Source of the DNA: Streptococcus suis
GTDB lineage: Bacteria; Bacillota; Bacilli; Lactobacillales; Streptococcaceae
NCBI RefSeq assembly: GCF_002964575.1
Contig: NZ_POQQ01000046.1
Coordinates: 1 to 64,000, forward strand
Direction: 5' to 3'
DNA length: 64,000 bases
Part shown: piece after piece, positions 47,024 through 55,267 of the stretch
Numbering within the stretch: position 1 is the stretch's first letter
Layout: each line of letters starts with the position of its first letter
Translations under genes and position numbers: made by a program
Notes under the pieces: generated by a model
The model's input: the letters and a program-made list of their open reading frames with translations, nothing else
What the model was told of the DNA's origin: nothing
Databases searched by the model: none

Positions 47024-48008
47024 GGATGATTTTAGCCCGCTAGTATCAGAATTTTTACCCACTTGGCTCCGTCATCGTTGGATCTTTCTGGCCAGCTACT
47101 GCCTTTTTGTTTCGACCATTTTGGCTATCAGTAGCGTCTTTGACATTGAGAGGGACCTGGCTCGCTATGCTCTCATCCTCCTGAGCATTTGTTGGCTCCT
47201 CGCCCTCCTCTGGGATTTTGTCAGGGAATTTTCCCGCTTTGGAAAAATCTGGCGTGGTCAGAGAGTAGCCACTGGGACAGCCAGTGAACGTTGTTTGCAG
47301 GAGAGAGTGGAGCGACTAGAAGTTCAAAACAAGCTTCTGATGGAAAAACAACGTCAGGAACAGACAGAATTAGATGACTACTACACCCTCTGGGCCCACC
47401 AGATGAAAACGCCTATTGCAGCCAGTCAGCTCTTGGCCAATGAGGTAGACAGTAGTTCAGTCCGTCATCAGCTTGAATCAGAACTTTTTAAAATCGAACA
47501 ATATACAGGTTTGGTCTTGAACTATCTCCGTCTACAGTCTTTCCATGATGATTTGGTTATTGAATCTGTCAATTTGGCAGAACTGGTCAGATGCCTGGTC
47601 AAGAAATATTCCCTCTTTTTTATTCAGGCCAATACCAGCTTGGACTTGGGACCGCTGGATAGGACAGTAAAGACCGACAAACGCTGGCTGGGTCTCTTGA
47701 TTGAGCAGATTTTATCCAACGCCCTCAAATATTGTCAGGGGGGAAGTATTTCGATTGCCCTGGATGGAGATGAGTTGGTTATTCGTGATACAGGCATTGG
47801 GATTGCAGAGAGTGACTTGGAGCGGGTTTTTGAGCGTGGTTTTTCAGGTTTCAATGGCCGCAGAACTCAGCAGTCTTCGGGTCTGGGACTTTATCTCTCC
47901 CGGAAAATCGCTGCGGAGCTGGGCTATTCCCTCAAACTAAGCTCCAAAGTGGGTCAGGGAACAGAAGTGCGAATAGGCATCAAAGAAGTGGAGATGATTT
48001 TTGACTAA
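47016..48008 (+). CDS. Intramembrane-sensing histidine kinase, BceS-like
   Basis: The 330-residue protein has two N-terminal membrane helices (about 22-40 and 46-66) with almost no outer loop, the mark of kinases that read the state of a partner ABC transporter. The H box is DDYYTLWAHQMKTPIAAS (His near 126), the N box is EQILSNALKY, and the G boxes are DTGIGI and SSGLGLYLS. Start at 47016 is within the last codons of the regulator gene. The bceAB-type transporter genes follow. Confidence 0.92.
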   Translation: MNKDDFSPLVSEFLPTWLRHRWIFLASYCLFVSTILAISSVFDIERDLARYALILLSICWLLALLWDFVREFSRFGKIWRGQRVATGTASERCLQERVERLEVQNKLLMEKQRQEQTELDDYYTLWAHQMKTPIAASQLLANEVDSSSVRHQLESELFKIEQYTGLVLNYLRLQSFHDDLVIESVNLAELVRCLVKKYSLFFIQANTSLDLGPLDRTVKTDKRWLGLLIEQILSNALKYCQGGSISIALDGDELVIRDTGIGIAESDLERVFERGFSGFNGRRTQQSSGLGLYLSRKIAAELGYSLKLSSKVGQGTEVRIGIKEVEMIFD

Positions 48009-48010
48009 TC

Positions 48011-48024
48011 TTACAAAATTGTCA
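48011..48024. promoter_or_regulatory. BceR-type operator before the ABC genes
   Basis: TTACA-AAAT-TGTCA matches the TNACA-N4-TGTAA pattern bound by BceR-like regulators with one mismatch. A weak promoter follows (TAGAAT at 48069-48074 with a poor -35), as expected for an activated promoter. Confidence 0.6.
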
Positions 48025-48104
48025 CGCAAATGAAAGCTAGGGCTATGGCAGACTGTCGGAGGATGGGCTAGAATGGGGGTAGAAAAAGAAAAGGAGGCAG
48101 TAAG

Positions 48105-48863
48105 ATGACACTTTTAGATGTACAACACGTTCAAAAAATTTACCAAACCCGCTTTCAAGCCAGTCAGGTTGAAGCCTTGAAAGACATTCATTTTACAGTT
48201 GAAAAGGGTGAATATGTCGCCATCATGGGGGAATCAGGTTCTGGAAAATCCACCTTGCTTAATATTTTGGCAACCCTTGATAAGCCAACGCAGGGCAAGG
48301 TTCTGCTCAATGGTGTCAACACAGAAACGATTAAGAGCAGGGAGGCTGCAGCCTTTCGTCGGGAGAAATTGGGATTTGTCTTCCAAGATTTCAACCTCTT
48401 GGACACCCTCTCTGTCAAGGACAATGTTCTCTTGCCTTTGGTTTTGTCTCGCTATCCGATTGATGAGATGAACAAGCGACTGGTTCATACACTAAATAGT
48501 CTAGGAATTGCGACCTTACAAGACAAAATGCCCTACGAGATTTCAGGCGGTCAGCAGCAACGGGTTGCGGTGGCGCGTGCCATCATCACCCAGCCCGAAA
48601 TCTTTTTGGCGGATGAGCCGACTGGAGCCCTCGACTCCAAATCAACGGCTACCCTTCTCGATATTTTTGAAAAAATCAATCAAGAAGGGCAAACCATTTT
48701 GATGGTAACCCACTCAACAGCGGCAGCTAGCCGCGCCAAACGGGTCCTCTTTATCAAGGATGGTATCCTCTACAATCAAATCTACCGGGGTGAGAGAACC
48801 AGTCAGGAAATGTATCAGCTGATTTCAGATACCTTGACACTTATGGCGAATCGAGGTGAGTAA
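48105..48863 (+). CDS. ABC transporter ATP-binding protein, BceA-like
   Basis: The 252-residue ATPase has Walker A GESGSGKST (about 45-53), Q-loop VFQDFNLLDTLSVKDN, signature ISGGQQQRVAVARA, Walker B IFLADEPTG, and the switch His in MVTHSTAAASRA. It belongs to the MacB/LolD-like group that pairs with FtsX-type permeases. With the downstream permease it should form a peptide-antibiotic (for example bacitracin or lantibiotic) resistance and sensing module. Start follows AAAGGAGGCAGTAAG. Confidence 0.93.
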   Translation: MTLLDVQHVQKIYQTRFQASQVEALKDIHFTVEKGEYVAIMGESGSGKSTLLNILATLDKPTQGKVLLNGVNTETIKSREAAAFRREKLGFVFQDFNLLDTLSVKDNVLLPLVLSRYPIDEMNKRLVHTLNSLGIATLQDKMPYEISGGQQQRVAVARAIITQPEIFLADEPTGALDSKSTATLLDIFEKINQEGQTILMVTHSTAAASRAKRVLFIKDGILYNQIYRGERTSQEMYQLISDTLTLMANRGE

Positions 48864-48864
48864 T

Positions 48865-50868
48865 ATGTTTGGACTAACCTTTCGATTGGCTCTGACCAAT
48901 CTCAAAAAGAACCGCAGGCTCTATTTTCCCTATGCCCTGATGACCAGCTTGTCCACAGCCATTGCCTATATTTTCACCGCGCTTGCCTTTCATCCTGATT
49001 TAGGTCAGGTCAAGGGAGCCAATGGGGTAACCATGGTTTTGGGATTCGGTATGATTGTAGTCATGTTGGCAGTTGCCATCATGGTCTTCTATGCCAATAG
49101 CTTTGTCATGAAGCAGCGGTCAAAAGAGTTTGGTGTCTATAGTATCCTAGGCTTGGAGAAAAAACATCTTCTTTTGATGACCTTCCTAGAAAATCTAGTA
49201 TTCGCAGCCAGCACCATTCTGACAGGCTTGTTGCTAGGATTGACCTTGGATAAACTATTCTATGCTCTCTTGCTGAAGGCTATGCAGATGCCTGTAGTTC
49301 TGGCTTCAACCTTCCAGTTGAAAAGTCTAGTCACTGTACTTATCTATCTCTTTGGGATTTTCGCCTTGGTCAGTCTATTTAATATTGGGAAACTGGGCTT
49401 GACCGACTCGCTCAAACTGGTTCAAGGTAAGAAGCGAGGGGATACGAAAACAGGCTTCCTCTGGCTACAAACCCTCTTAGCTATTATTTTACTGGGGTCA
49501 GGCTATGCCATTGCCCAGCTAGTGACCAATCCTTTTCAGGCGGTTCCGAGTTTCTTTGGAGCGACTCTTCTGGTTATCCTTGGGACTTATTTGCTTTTCC
49601 AAGCAGGTGTTATTAGTCTCTTAAACTGGCTAAAGCACCGTCAGACCTATTACTACAAGCCTGAGAATTTTATTTCTGTATCCAACTTGATTTTTCGTAT
49701 GCGGAAAAATGCTCTGGGCCTCGCGACCATTACCATCCTCTCCAGTATGTTCTTAGTAACTATGGTTGGAGGACTTAATATATACATCGGTGGCAAAGAT
49801 TATATTGCCAATCAAAATCCAAATGACTATTCGATCGATGTTGGAATGCAACCAACCACTTCAAAAGAACAAACGGAGAAGTGGGAGGTGTGGGCGGAAG
49901 CTATCTTGGAAGAGACAGATATTCCAGTTGAAAGTAAGGTAGTCTATCCTTATCAGCAAGCCTATTTTTCTGAGGTGACAAATCAGCAAATAAAATTTTT
50001 GACGGATGAAGAGGCCGCTGGTATGGATTTCTCTGATCGAGTGGGGATCGGTTTTGTCCTTGATCAAGCCAGCTATGAAAAGATGACAGGAGAAGCACTC
50101 CAGTTGGCATCTGACCAAGTGGCAATTTTTAGTAAGGGAGTCCAGTATCAAGCTGGTCAAACCCTCACCTTTGATGAAAAGGAGATGGAAGTTGCCCAAG
50201 TCTTGCCCAAGAATGTGACTTTAGGACATCTACCAGACCATGGTTCCTTCCTTCTCAGCCAGTATCTGGTCATTGTTGTTCAAGACTTGGCTGTTTTTGA
50301 AAATCAAGCTGAGAATCGCTATTATATGGGCTTTGAAAGCAGTTTATCAGAAGAAGAGCAGGTAGATAGCCATGAATCAGGACGTTTTGAAAGTGAGCTT
50401 TGGGAGTCCAATATATTACAGAATGTAACGAACGCCATCATTCTGGCCTATCGTGCCTATGCGATGCGTGGTTTCTTCAGTTTTGCAGGTTCACTTTTCT
50501 TCATCGGCCTCTTACTTTCGCTCATCTTTTTGATGGCGGTGGTGCTGGTGATTTACTTCAAACAGATTTCAGAAGGCTATGAAGACAGAGATCGCTTCGT
50601 CATTATGACCAAGGTTGGTCTGGATGAGGATCAGACGAGACAGTCCATTCGCAAGCAATTACTGACCGTCTTTTTCCTACCTATCCTACTTGCCTTTGTT
50701 CATCTTGCCTTTGCCTACAAGATGCTATCATCCATTCTTTTGTCTATCGGCGTTGTTAATGCAGGGCTTATGTTGCAGGTGACAGCAGGCATCTGTGGTG
50801 GCTATCTCCTCCTCTACCTAGTGGTCTATGCCATCACAACACGATCTTACAAACAGATTATTTCCTAA
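48865..50868 (+). CDS. ABC transporter permease, BceB-like (FtsX family)
   Basis: The 667-residue membrane protein has ten predicted helices: one at about 16-36, then pairs and a group up to about 300. A large outer domain (about 310-530) follows, and the last helices lie at about 545-660. The large outer domain between helices 7 and 8 is the hallmark of BceB-type permeases, which bind lipid II-linked peptide antibiotics and signal to the kinase. The start ATG at 48865 is one base after the ATPase stop, with GAGGTGAG upstream. Confidence 0.92.
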   Translation: MFGLTFRLALTNLKKNRRLYFPYALMTSLSTAIAYIFTALAFHPDLGQVKGANGVTMVLGFGMIVVMLAVAIMVFYANSFVMKQRSKEFGVYSILGLEKKHLLLMTFLENLVFAASTILTGLLLGLTLDKLFYALLLKAMQMPVVLASTFQLKSLVTVLIYLFGIFALVSLFNIGKLGLTDSLKLVQGKKRGDTKTGFLWLQTLLAIILLGSGYAIAQLVTNPFQAVPSFFGATLLVILGTYLLFQAGVISLLNWLKHRQTYYYKPENFISVSNLIFRMRKNALGLATITILSSMFLVTMVGGLNIYIGGKDYIANQNPNDYSIDVGMQPTTSKEQTEKWEVWAEAILEETDIPVESKVVYPYQQAYFSEVTNQQIKFLTDEEAAGMDFSDRVGIGFVLDQASYEKMTGEALQLASDQVAIFSKGVQYQAGQTLTFDEKEMEVAQVLPKNVTLGHLPDHGSFLLSQYLVIVVQDLAVFENQAENRYYMGFESSLSEEEQVDSHESGRFESELWESNILQNVTNAIILAYRAYAMRGFFSFAGSLFFIGLLLSLIFLMAVVLVIYFKQISEGYEDRDRFVIMTKVGLDEDQTRQSIRKQLLTVFFLPILLAFVHLAFAYKMLSSILLSIGVVNAGLMLQVTAGICGGYLLLYLVVYAITTRSYKQIIS

Positions 50869-50897
50869 ACTTGGGGTGACCCAAGTTTTTTATTTTC
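50868..50897 (+). terminator. Terminator of the bceAB-like operon
   Basis: AACTTGGG / CCCAAGTT around GTGA, then TTTTATTTTC. Confidence 0.8.
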
Positions 50898-50920
50898 TTT
50901 ACAAATTTTAACTATTTTGT

Positions 50921-50949
50921 TTTACAAACTAGCCATCTTGTGTTACACT
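50921..50949 (+). promoter_or_regulatory. Promoter of the PadR operon
   Basis: TTTACA (50921-50926), 17 bases, TACACT (50944-50949). Confidence 0.55.
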
Positions 50950-51042
50950 ATAGATACAAAGCTAATAGGTAAAACAAACTAGTGATAGAAGACCAAGAAA
51001 ATCACTTTTATTTTTATCAGACTAGTTGGTATTACAAACTAG
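50924..51042. promoter_or_regulatory. Three ACAAACTAG motifs, probable PadR operators
   Basis: The 9-mer ACAAACTAG occurs at 50924-50932 (overlapping the -35), 50974-50982 (just after the start point) and 51034-51042 (next to the first ribosome binding site). The last is half of an inverted repeat with CTAGTTG at 51022-51028. Spacings are 50 and 60 bp. Auto-repression by the PadR encoded in the operon is the simplest reading. Confidence 0.6.
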
Positions 51043-51055
51043 GTGGGGAGGCAGT

Positions 51056-51220
51056 ATGAAACTGGATAAGAAAAGTCGGGAAAATTGGAAACTGGCAGGC
51101 ATCACGCTTGTGACGGCCATTATAACAGGCTGGGCCTTGGATTCTATTTTGATCTTAGGCATCATGTTAGCATCAGGCTTGCTGTTTGGATTTTTTGTAG
51201 AGGAAGAGGAGGACTTATGA
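51056..51220 (+). CDS. Small membrane protein, 54 residues
   Basis: The product has a basic start (MKLDKKSRENWKLAG), two short hydrophobic segments (about 15-26 and 28-45) and an acidic end (VEEEEDL). It follows GGGGAGGCAGT, a good ribosome binding site. It overlaps the PadR gene by four bases (ATGA). I do not recognise a family; PadR operons often begin with small membrane proteins. Confidence 0.7.
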   Translation: MKLDKKSRENWKLAGITLVTAIITGWALDSILILGIMLASGLLFGFFVEEEEDL

Positions 51221-51534
51221 AAGAAACCCAGATGCTCAAGGGGGTCCTGGATGGCTGTGTATTGCAAATAATCAGCCAGAAGGAGATTTATGGTTATGAG
51301 CTGGTTCAGGAATTGAGAAAACAGGGCTTTGAAAACATGGTCGGAGGGACAGTCTATCCTCTCCTTCAGAAGTTAGAGAAAAATAGCCTGATTTTTAGTC
51401 AGAACAAGCCCTCTCCAGACGGACCAGATAGAAAGTATTTTTATCTGACAGACCAGGGAAAGGCTTATCTAGAAGATTTTTGGTCTCAGTGGGCTGAGCT
51501 GGTTCAAAAGGTTCAGCGATTGAAAGGAGAGTAG
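51217..51534 (+). CDS. PadR-family transcriptional regulator
   Basis: The 105-residue protein has the PadR winged helix: MLKGVLDGCVLQIISQKEIYGYELVQELRKQGF, GTVYPLLQKLEKNSLI and PDRKYFYLTDQGKAYLEDF, plus a short C-terminal dimerisation helix. It should repress its own operon and release DNA upon a lipophilic or envelope signal. Start at 51217 follows GAGGAGGAC. It is followed 1 base later by two related membrane proteins. Confidence 0.93.
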   Translation: MKETQMLKGVLDGCVLQIISQKEIYGYELVQELRKQGFENMVGGTVYPLLQKLEKNSLIFSQNKPSPDGPDRKYFYLTDQGKAYLEDFWSQWAELVQKVQRLKGE

Positions 51535-51535
51535 G

Positions 51536-52312
51536 ATGAGCAAACAAATGGAATACCGCAAGCAGATTGAAGTGATTGAAAGCCAGTTGACCAAGGAAAA
51601 CAAGGAATACATGGGCCGTATCAATGGCTACATGATGATTGCCTCTGTCTTTCACAGGCAGGAAGAAGCAGTGACTGCCCAGCTCTTATCCATTTACCAA
51701 GATGTTCTTGAAGCCCAAAAAGACGGGCTTTCGGCGGAGGATTTTCTGGGCAAAGACAGCAAGCAGATGGCGGACGACCTACTCAGCTATCTCCCTCCGA
51801 TTGGTTTCGTGGAAGTTGCAAACCTGAGTGGCCTCATGCTGGTCATCTATCTAGGTAGCCAATGGCTGATGGATTTTGCAGGGACAGGAACCATCTCCCT
51901 CAACTGGCTGGACCTGATCTGCGACGCGGTACTTAGCCACCTCCTCCCCGCTGGGATTTTCCTCATCATTCGCGGTTTGATTTACCAGACCAGCAAAATC
52001 AAGGTTTGGGCAAGTTTTCTCTGCATCCCCCTTCTTTTTCTCGTGATTTGTGGACTTCGTCTCTGGGCAATGCCCAAGGAACCTGACCTAGTCTTGACTG
52101 GCTGGGGGCTTCTAGTACCACTCACCTTGCTCGGTCTCGCTCTGCTATTTTTCCAAAAGGAAAAATTAGTCCGCTATGTCTTTTTACCGACCTATCTCTT
52201 TATGATTGTTGGCGGTGTGGTAAATATGGTCATGACCGTTCCAGTTTGGCTCAATCTGATGTTGGTCATTCTTCCAGCTATGGCCTTTTGGATTGGAACT
52301 GCGGTTTTGTAG
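51536..52312 (+). CDS. PadR-linked membrane protein, copy 1
   Basis: The 258-residue protein has a soluble helical N-terminus (about 1-90, including LTKENKEYMGRINGYM and LLSIYQDVLEAQKDGLSAEDFLGKDSKQMADDLL), similar to the DUF1048/DUF1700 helical domain found beside PadR regulators. Six or so membrane helices follow (about 100-258). Function unknown; such proteins are thought to act with PadR in envelope sensing. The N-terminal half is nearly the same as in the next gene, while the membrane part has diverged. Confidence 0.78.
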   Translation: MSKQMEYRKQIEVIESQLTKENKEYMGRINGYMMIASVFHRQEEAVTAQLLSIYQDVLEAQKDGLSAEDFLGKDSKQMADDLLSYLPPIGFVEVANLSGLMLVIYLGSQWLMDFAGTGTISLNWLDLICDAVLSHLLPAGIFLIIRGLIYQTSKIKVWASFLCIPLLFLVICGLRLWAMPKEPDLVLTGWGLLVPLTLLGLALLFFQKEKLVRYVFLPTYLFMIVGGVVNMVMTVPVWLNLMLVILPAMAFWIGTAVL

Positions 52313-52331
52313 GTGAGAAAGGAGAAGTAAG

Positions 52332-53156
52332 ATGAACAAGCAACAGGAATATTTGAATGCTATTAGTAGTTTACAGGGGAAGTTGACCAAGGAAAACAAG
52401 GCCTATATGCGTAAGCTCCATGCTTACTTGATGTTGGCATCAGCCTTTCATGAGCAGGAGGAAAAGGCGACCGAACTCTTGCTTTCAATCTACCAAGATG
52501 TCTTGGATGCCCAGGCAGACGGTCAGTCAGCAGAGGATTTTTTGGGTAAAGATAGCAAGCAGATGGCGGATGAACTCTTGTCTGACTTACCGTCCATTCG
52601 CTGGTACTATGGTTTGCGGTTAACAGGATTGATTTCCCTTGTCTATATCAGTTGGTTTTTCTTAGGTTTGTTTGGAGTGACTGGTGAAATGGTCCTAGAA
52701 TGGCGGGGCTTGCTGTGCGATTTGGTTCTGGCGCTCATTTTACCCAGCTCTGCTTTTTTCATCCTAAAGAACCTAGTCTATGAACGGTCAAAAATCAAGT
52801 CCTATCTGCTGATGGGGACCTGGGGGCTTAGCTTTGTGGGGTTGATTGTCTTGCGTTTTTGGATTAGTCGGCAGTTTTATGAGGGGATTCCCCTGCCCTT
52901 GTGGGCCAGTCTTTTGGTGATTCTAGGGATCGTAGCTGGTCTCTTCTACTATCGCAGTAAGTCAGAAATTGTAGATACCTTGATTCCAGCCTATTTCCTA
53001 ACGGTTCTCAGCGGCTTTAGTCAGCTGCTGGCCAGCCAGTTTGGCTATGGACCGCAGGACTGGACTGGTTGGTTGCCTCTGCTCTTTATACTTCTTGCCT
53101 TTTTCTCAACACTTGCAGGCACATTTTTCCTATTGAAAAAGGAGAATGTGGGGTAG
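52332..53156 (+). CDS. PadR-linked membrane protein, copy 2
   Basis: The 274-residue paralogue of the preceding gene shares LTKENKAYMRKLHAYLMLASAFHEQEEKATELLLSIYQDVLDAQADGQSAEDFLGKDSKQMADELLSDLP-type sequence, then six or so membrane helices. The C-terminal halves match only in layout. It starts with ATG after AAAGGAGAAGTAAG. A hairpin terminator follows. It is the last gene of the PadR operon. Confidence 0.78.
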   Translation: MNKQQEYLNAISSLQGKLTKENKAYMRKLHAYLMLASAFHEQEEKATELLLSIYQDVLDAQADGQSAEDFLGKDSKQMADELLSDLPSIRWYYGLRLTGLISLVYISWFFLGLFGVTGEMVLEWRGLLCDLVLALILPSSAFFILKNLVYERSKIKSYLLMGTWGLSFVGLIVLRFWISRQFYEGIPLPLWASLLVILGIVAGLFYYRSKSEIVDTLIPAYFLTVLSGFSQLLASQFGYGPQDWTGWLPLLFILLAFFSTLAGTFFLLKKENVG

Positions 53157-53162
53157 AAATAC

Positions 53163-53196
53163 GATCAGGCAACTCTTTAGAGTGGTCTGATTTTTT
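53163..53196 (+). terminator. Terminator of the PadR operon
   Basis: ATCAG-ACTCT / AGAGT-CTGAT with small internal mismatches, then TTTTTT. The next promoter -10 (TATAAT near 53199) starts just after it. Confidence 0.7.
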
Positions 53197-53239
53197 GGTA
53201 TAATGGTTGAAAGAGAGAAAAGCAACAAAGGAGTAAACC

Positions 53240-53476
53240 ATGACATTTGAAGAGATTTTACCAGGCTTGAAGGCCAAGAAAAAGTACGTTCGCACAGGTT
53301 GGGGCGGAGCGGAGAACTACGTCCAGCTCTTCGACACCATTGAGGTCCACGGGCAAAAGCTGGAGGCGACGCCTTATTTCCTCATCAACGTGACAGGCGA
53401 GGGCGAAGGCTTCTCTATGTGGAGCCCGACCCCTTGCGACGTCCTTGCGACCGACTGGGTAGAAGTCTATGACTAA
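53240..53476 (+). CDS. Tad2-like (DUF2829) domain protein
   Basis: The 78-residue protein is the whole of the DUF2829 fold. It has MTFEEILPGLKAKKKYVRTGWGG at the start and a TPYFLIN strand. The C-terminal MWSPTPCDVLATDWVEV matches the family W-x-P-S/T-x-x-D-x-L-A-x-D-W ending. The family includes Tad2, the phage Thoeris anti-defence protein that sequesters the cyclic ADP-ribose signal. Here the gene is chromosomal, not in a visible prophage, and overlaps the SDR gene by 8 bases. Any ligand is unknown, and family membership does not prove an anti-defence role. Confidence 0.82.
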   Translation: MTFEEILPGLKAKKKYVRTGWGGAENYVQLFDTIEVHGQKLEATPYFLINVTGEGEGFSMWSPTPCDVLATDWVEVYD

Positions 53477-54167
53477 GACAGCCCTCATCACCGGAGTTTC
53501 CAGCGGCATTGGACTAGCTCAGGCAGGGATTTTTTTGGAAAATGGCTGGCGTGTCTACGGCATTGACCAGTCCAACAAGCCTGATTTGGCAGGCGATTTC
53601 CACTTTCTACAACTAGACCTAACTGGTGATTTATCCCCAGTCTTTTCCTGGTGCCAGACAGTTGATGTCCTCTGTAACACCGCAGGCATTCTAGACGATT
53701 ACCGGCCCCACCTCGATATTGCGGAGGATGAATTAGCTCGCATCTTCGCGGTTAATTTTTTCGCGGTGACCAGACTGACCCGCCCCTATCTGCAACAAAT
53801 GGTGGACAGACAGGCGGGCATCATTATCAATATGTGCTCCATTGCCTCCAGTCTAGCAGGTGGAGGGGGCTCAGCCTACACCGCCTCCAAGCACGCTTTG
53901 GCCGGTTTTACCAAGCAGTTGGCACTGGACTATGCCAAGGACAAGGTCCAGGTCTTTGGCATCGCTCCTGGTGCTGTCCAGACAGGCATGACCCAGAAGG
54001 ACTTTGAGCCTGGCGGTCTGGCGGACTGGGTGGCAGACCAGACCCCTATCGGACGCTGGACTCAGCCTATCGAAATCGCAGAGCTGACCTTCATGCTGGC
54101 TACTGGCAAACTGGCCTCCATGCAAGGCCAGATTATCACCATTGACGGTGGCTGGAGTTTGAAGTAG
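53469..54167 (+). CDS. Short-chain dehydrogenase/reductase (SDR)
   Basis: The 232-residue enzyme has the NAD(P)-binding TALITGVSSGIGLAQAG (about 4-20) and NTAGILDD. The catalytic Ser-Tyr-Lys follow in CSIASSLAGGGGSAYTASKHALAGF (Tyr-x-x-x-Lys near 137-141). The end MQGQIITIDGGWSLK is standard for FabG-like SDRs. The substrate is unknown. It overlaps the Tad2-like gene, so the two are coexpressed. Confidence 0.92.
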   Translation: MTKTALITGVSSGIGLAQAGIFLENGWRVYGIDQSNKPDLAGDFHFLQLDLTGDLSPVFSWCQTVDVLCNTAGILDDYRPHLDIAEDELARIFAVNFFAVTRLTRPYLQQMVDRQAGIIINMCSIASSLAGGGGSAYTASKHALAGFTKQLALDYAKDKVQVFGIAPGAVQTGMTQKDFEPGGLADWVADQTPIGRWTQPIEIAELTFMLATGKLASMQGQIITIDGGWSLK

Positions 54168-54179
54168 CGAGGAAATTTT

Positions 54180-54731
54180 ATGATGTTAGAAACCAATCGT
54201 CTTTTGCTCCGTCCTTGGAGCGAGTCAGACGCAGTTGACTTATTTTCTCAGGCTATTCATCCAGATGTAGGACCCGCAGCAGGTTGGCCAGTTCATCAAA
54301 GTCTGGAAGAAAGTCGAGAAATTATCAAGACAGTCCTCAGTCAACCAGAAACCTATGCCCTTGTCCTCAAAGAAACAGGCCAGGTCATTGGCAGTATTGG
54401 CCTCATGATTGGCAAGCAGAGCGGGCTTGATTTGCCAGATTCAGAAGCAGAACTGGGCTACTGGCTTGGACAGGGATTTTGGGGTCAAGGCCTCATTCCA
54501 GAAGCTAGTCAAGTTTTACTGGATTACGGATTTGCCCAGTTGAGTTTAGATAAGATTTGGTGTTGTGCATTTGTAGAAAATAGCAAGTCCCTACGTGTAC
54601 AAGAAAAGCTGGGCTTTGTTTACCAATACCTCTTGGAAGATGTGCATTTCCCACTCATTGATGAAGTCCGTACTGAAAGAGTGAGTTTATTGACGAGAGA
54701 GGAATGGTATTCTAGAAAGGAAAAAACATGA
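54180..54731 (+). CDS. GNAT family N-acetyltransferase (RimJ/RimL-like)
   Basis: The 183-residue protein is like the RimJ/RimL group: LETNRLLLRPWSESDAVDLF at the start, AELGYWLGQGFWGQGLIPEASQVLLDYGF as the CoA-binding region, and WCCAFVENSKSLRVQEKLGF. The acceptor is unknown. It lies 12 bp after the SDR gene and overlaps the ASCH gene by four bases. Confidence 0.9.
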   Translation: MMLETNRLLLRPWSESDAVDLFSQAIHPDVGPAAGWPVHQSLEESREIIKTVLSQPETYALVLKETGQVIGSIGLMIGKQSGLDLPDSEAELGYWLGQGFWGQGLIPEASQVLLDYGFAQLSLDKIWCCAFVENSKSLRVQEKLGFVYQYLLEDVHFPLIDEVRTERVSLLTREEWYSRKEKT

Positions 54732-55201
54732 CCCCAACACAACTCTGGCAAGAATTTCTTGCCATCAATTCCCAAGCAGGTCCTGAGCCGGAGGCCTGGG
54801 CCTTTGGGGCGGAAGCTGATCGACTGGCTGAATTGGTGGCTAGAGGCATCAAAACCTCGACCAGCTCTGCCCATGCCCTCTACGCAGTAGAGGGAGAAGA
54901 AATCCCGACGGCTGGTGGCTACGACATCATTCTCGATGGGCAAGGTCAGGCTGTGTGTATTATCCAGACCACCAAGGTCTATGTGACGCCCTTTTCCCAA
55001 GTGACGGAAGAACATGCCTATAAGGAGGGCGAGTTCCGTCAGGAAGGTGACTTGTCTGACATAAAAGCGAAAAGTCTGATCCACTGGCGGCGGGTTCACG
55101 AAGAACTTTTCACAATCTGGCTGGCGGAAGCAGGTCTGCCCTTCTCAGAAGATATGCTGGTTGTCTGTGAAGAATTTGAATTGGTATACCCTAAAATGTA
55201 A
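54728..55201 (+). CDS. ASCH-domain protein
   Basis: The 157-residue protein has the ASCH pattern: LWQEFLAINSQA, then KTSTSSAHALY (T/S-rich), ILDGQGQAVCIIQTTKVYVTPFSQVTEEHAYKEGE, and the end WRRVHEELF...VCEEFELVY. ASCH domains are PUA-like and may bind RNA or nucleosides; the exact role is unknown. It overlaps the GNAT gene by four bases and closes this small operon. Confidence 0.88.
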   Translation: MTPTQLWQEFLAINSQAGPEPEAWAFGAEADRLAELVARGIKTSTSSAHALYAVEGEEIPTAGGYDIILDGQGQAVCIIQTTKVYVTPFSQVTEEHAYKEGEFRQEGDLSDIKAKSLIHWRRVHEELFTIWLAEAGLPFSEDMLVVCEEFELVYPKM

Positions 55202-55209
55202 GTTTTCTC

Positions 55210-55238
55210 TTGTGAGCACTTTGATTTTATAGTATAAT
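55210..55238 (+). promoter_or_regulatory. Promoter of the 104-residue gene
   Basis: TTGTGA (55210-55215), 17 bases, TATAAT (55233-55238). Confidence 0.65.
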
Positions 55239-55267
55239 AATATAAAAAACAAACCAAGGAGCTTCCT

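Noticed and set aside
53240..55201. Anti-phage defence island
   Set aside because: Only the Tad2-like domain has a defence link, and that is anti-defence; the SDR, GNAT and ASCH genes are ordinary, and there are no nuclease, TIR or NADase genes.
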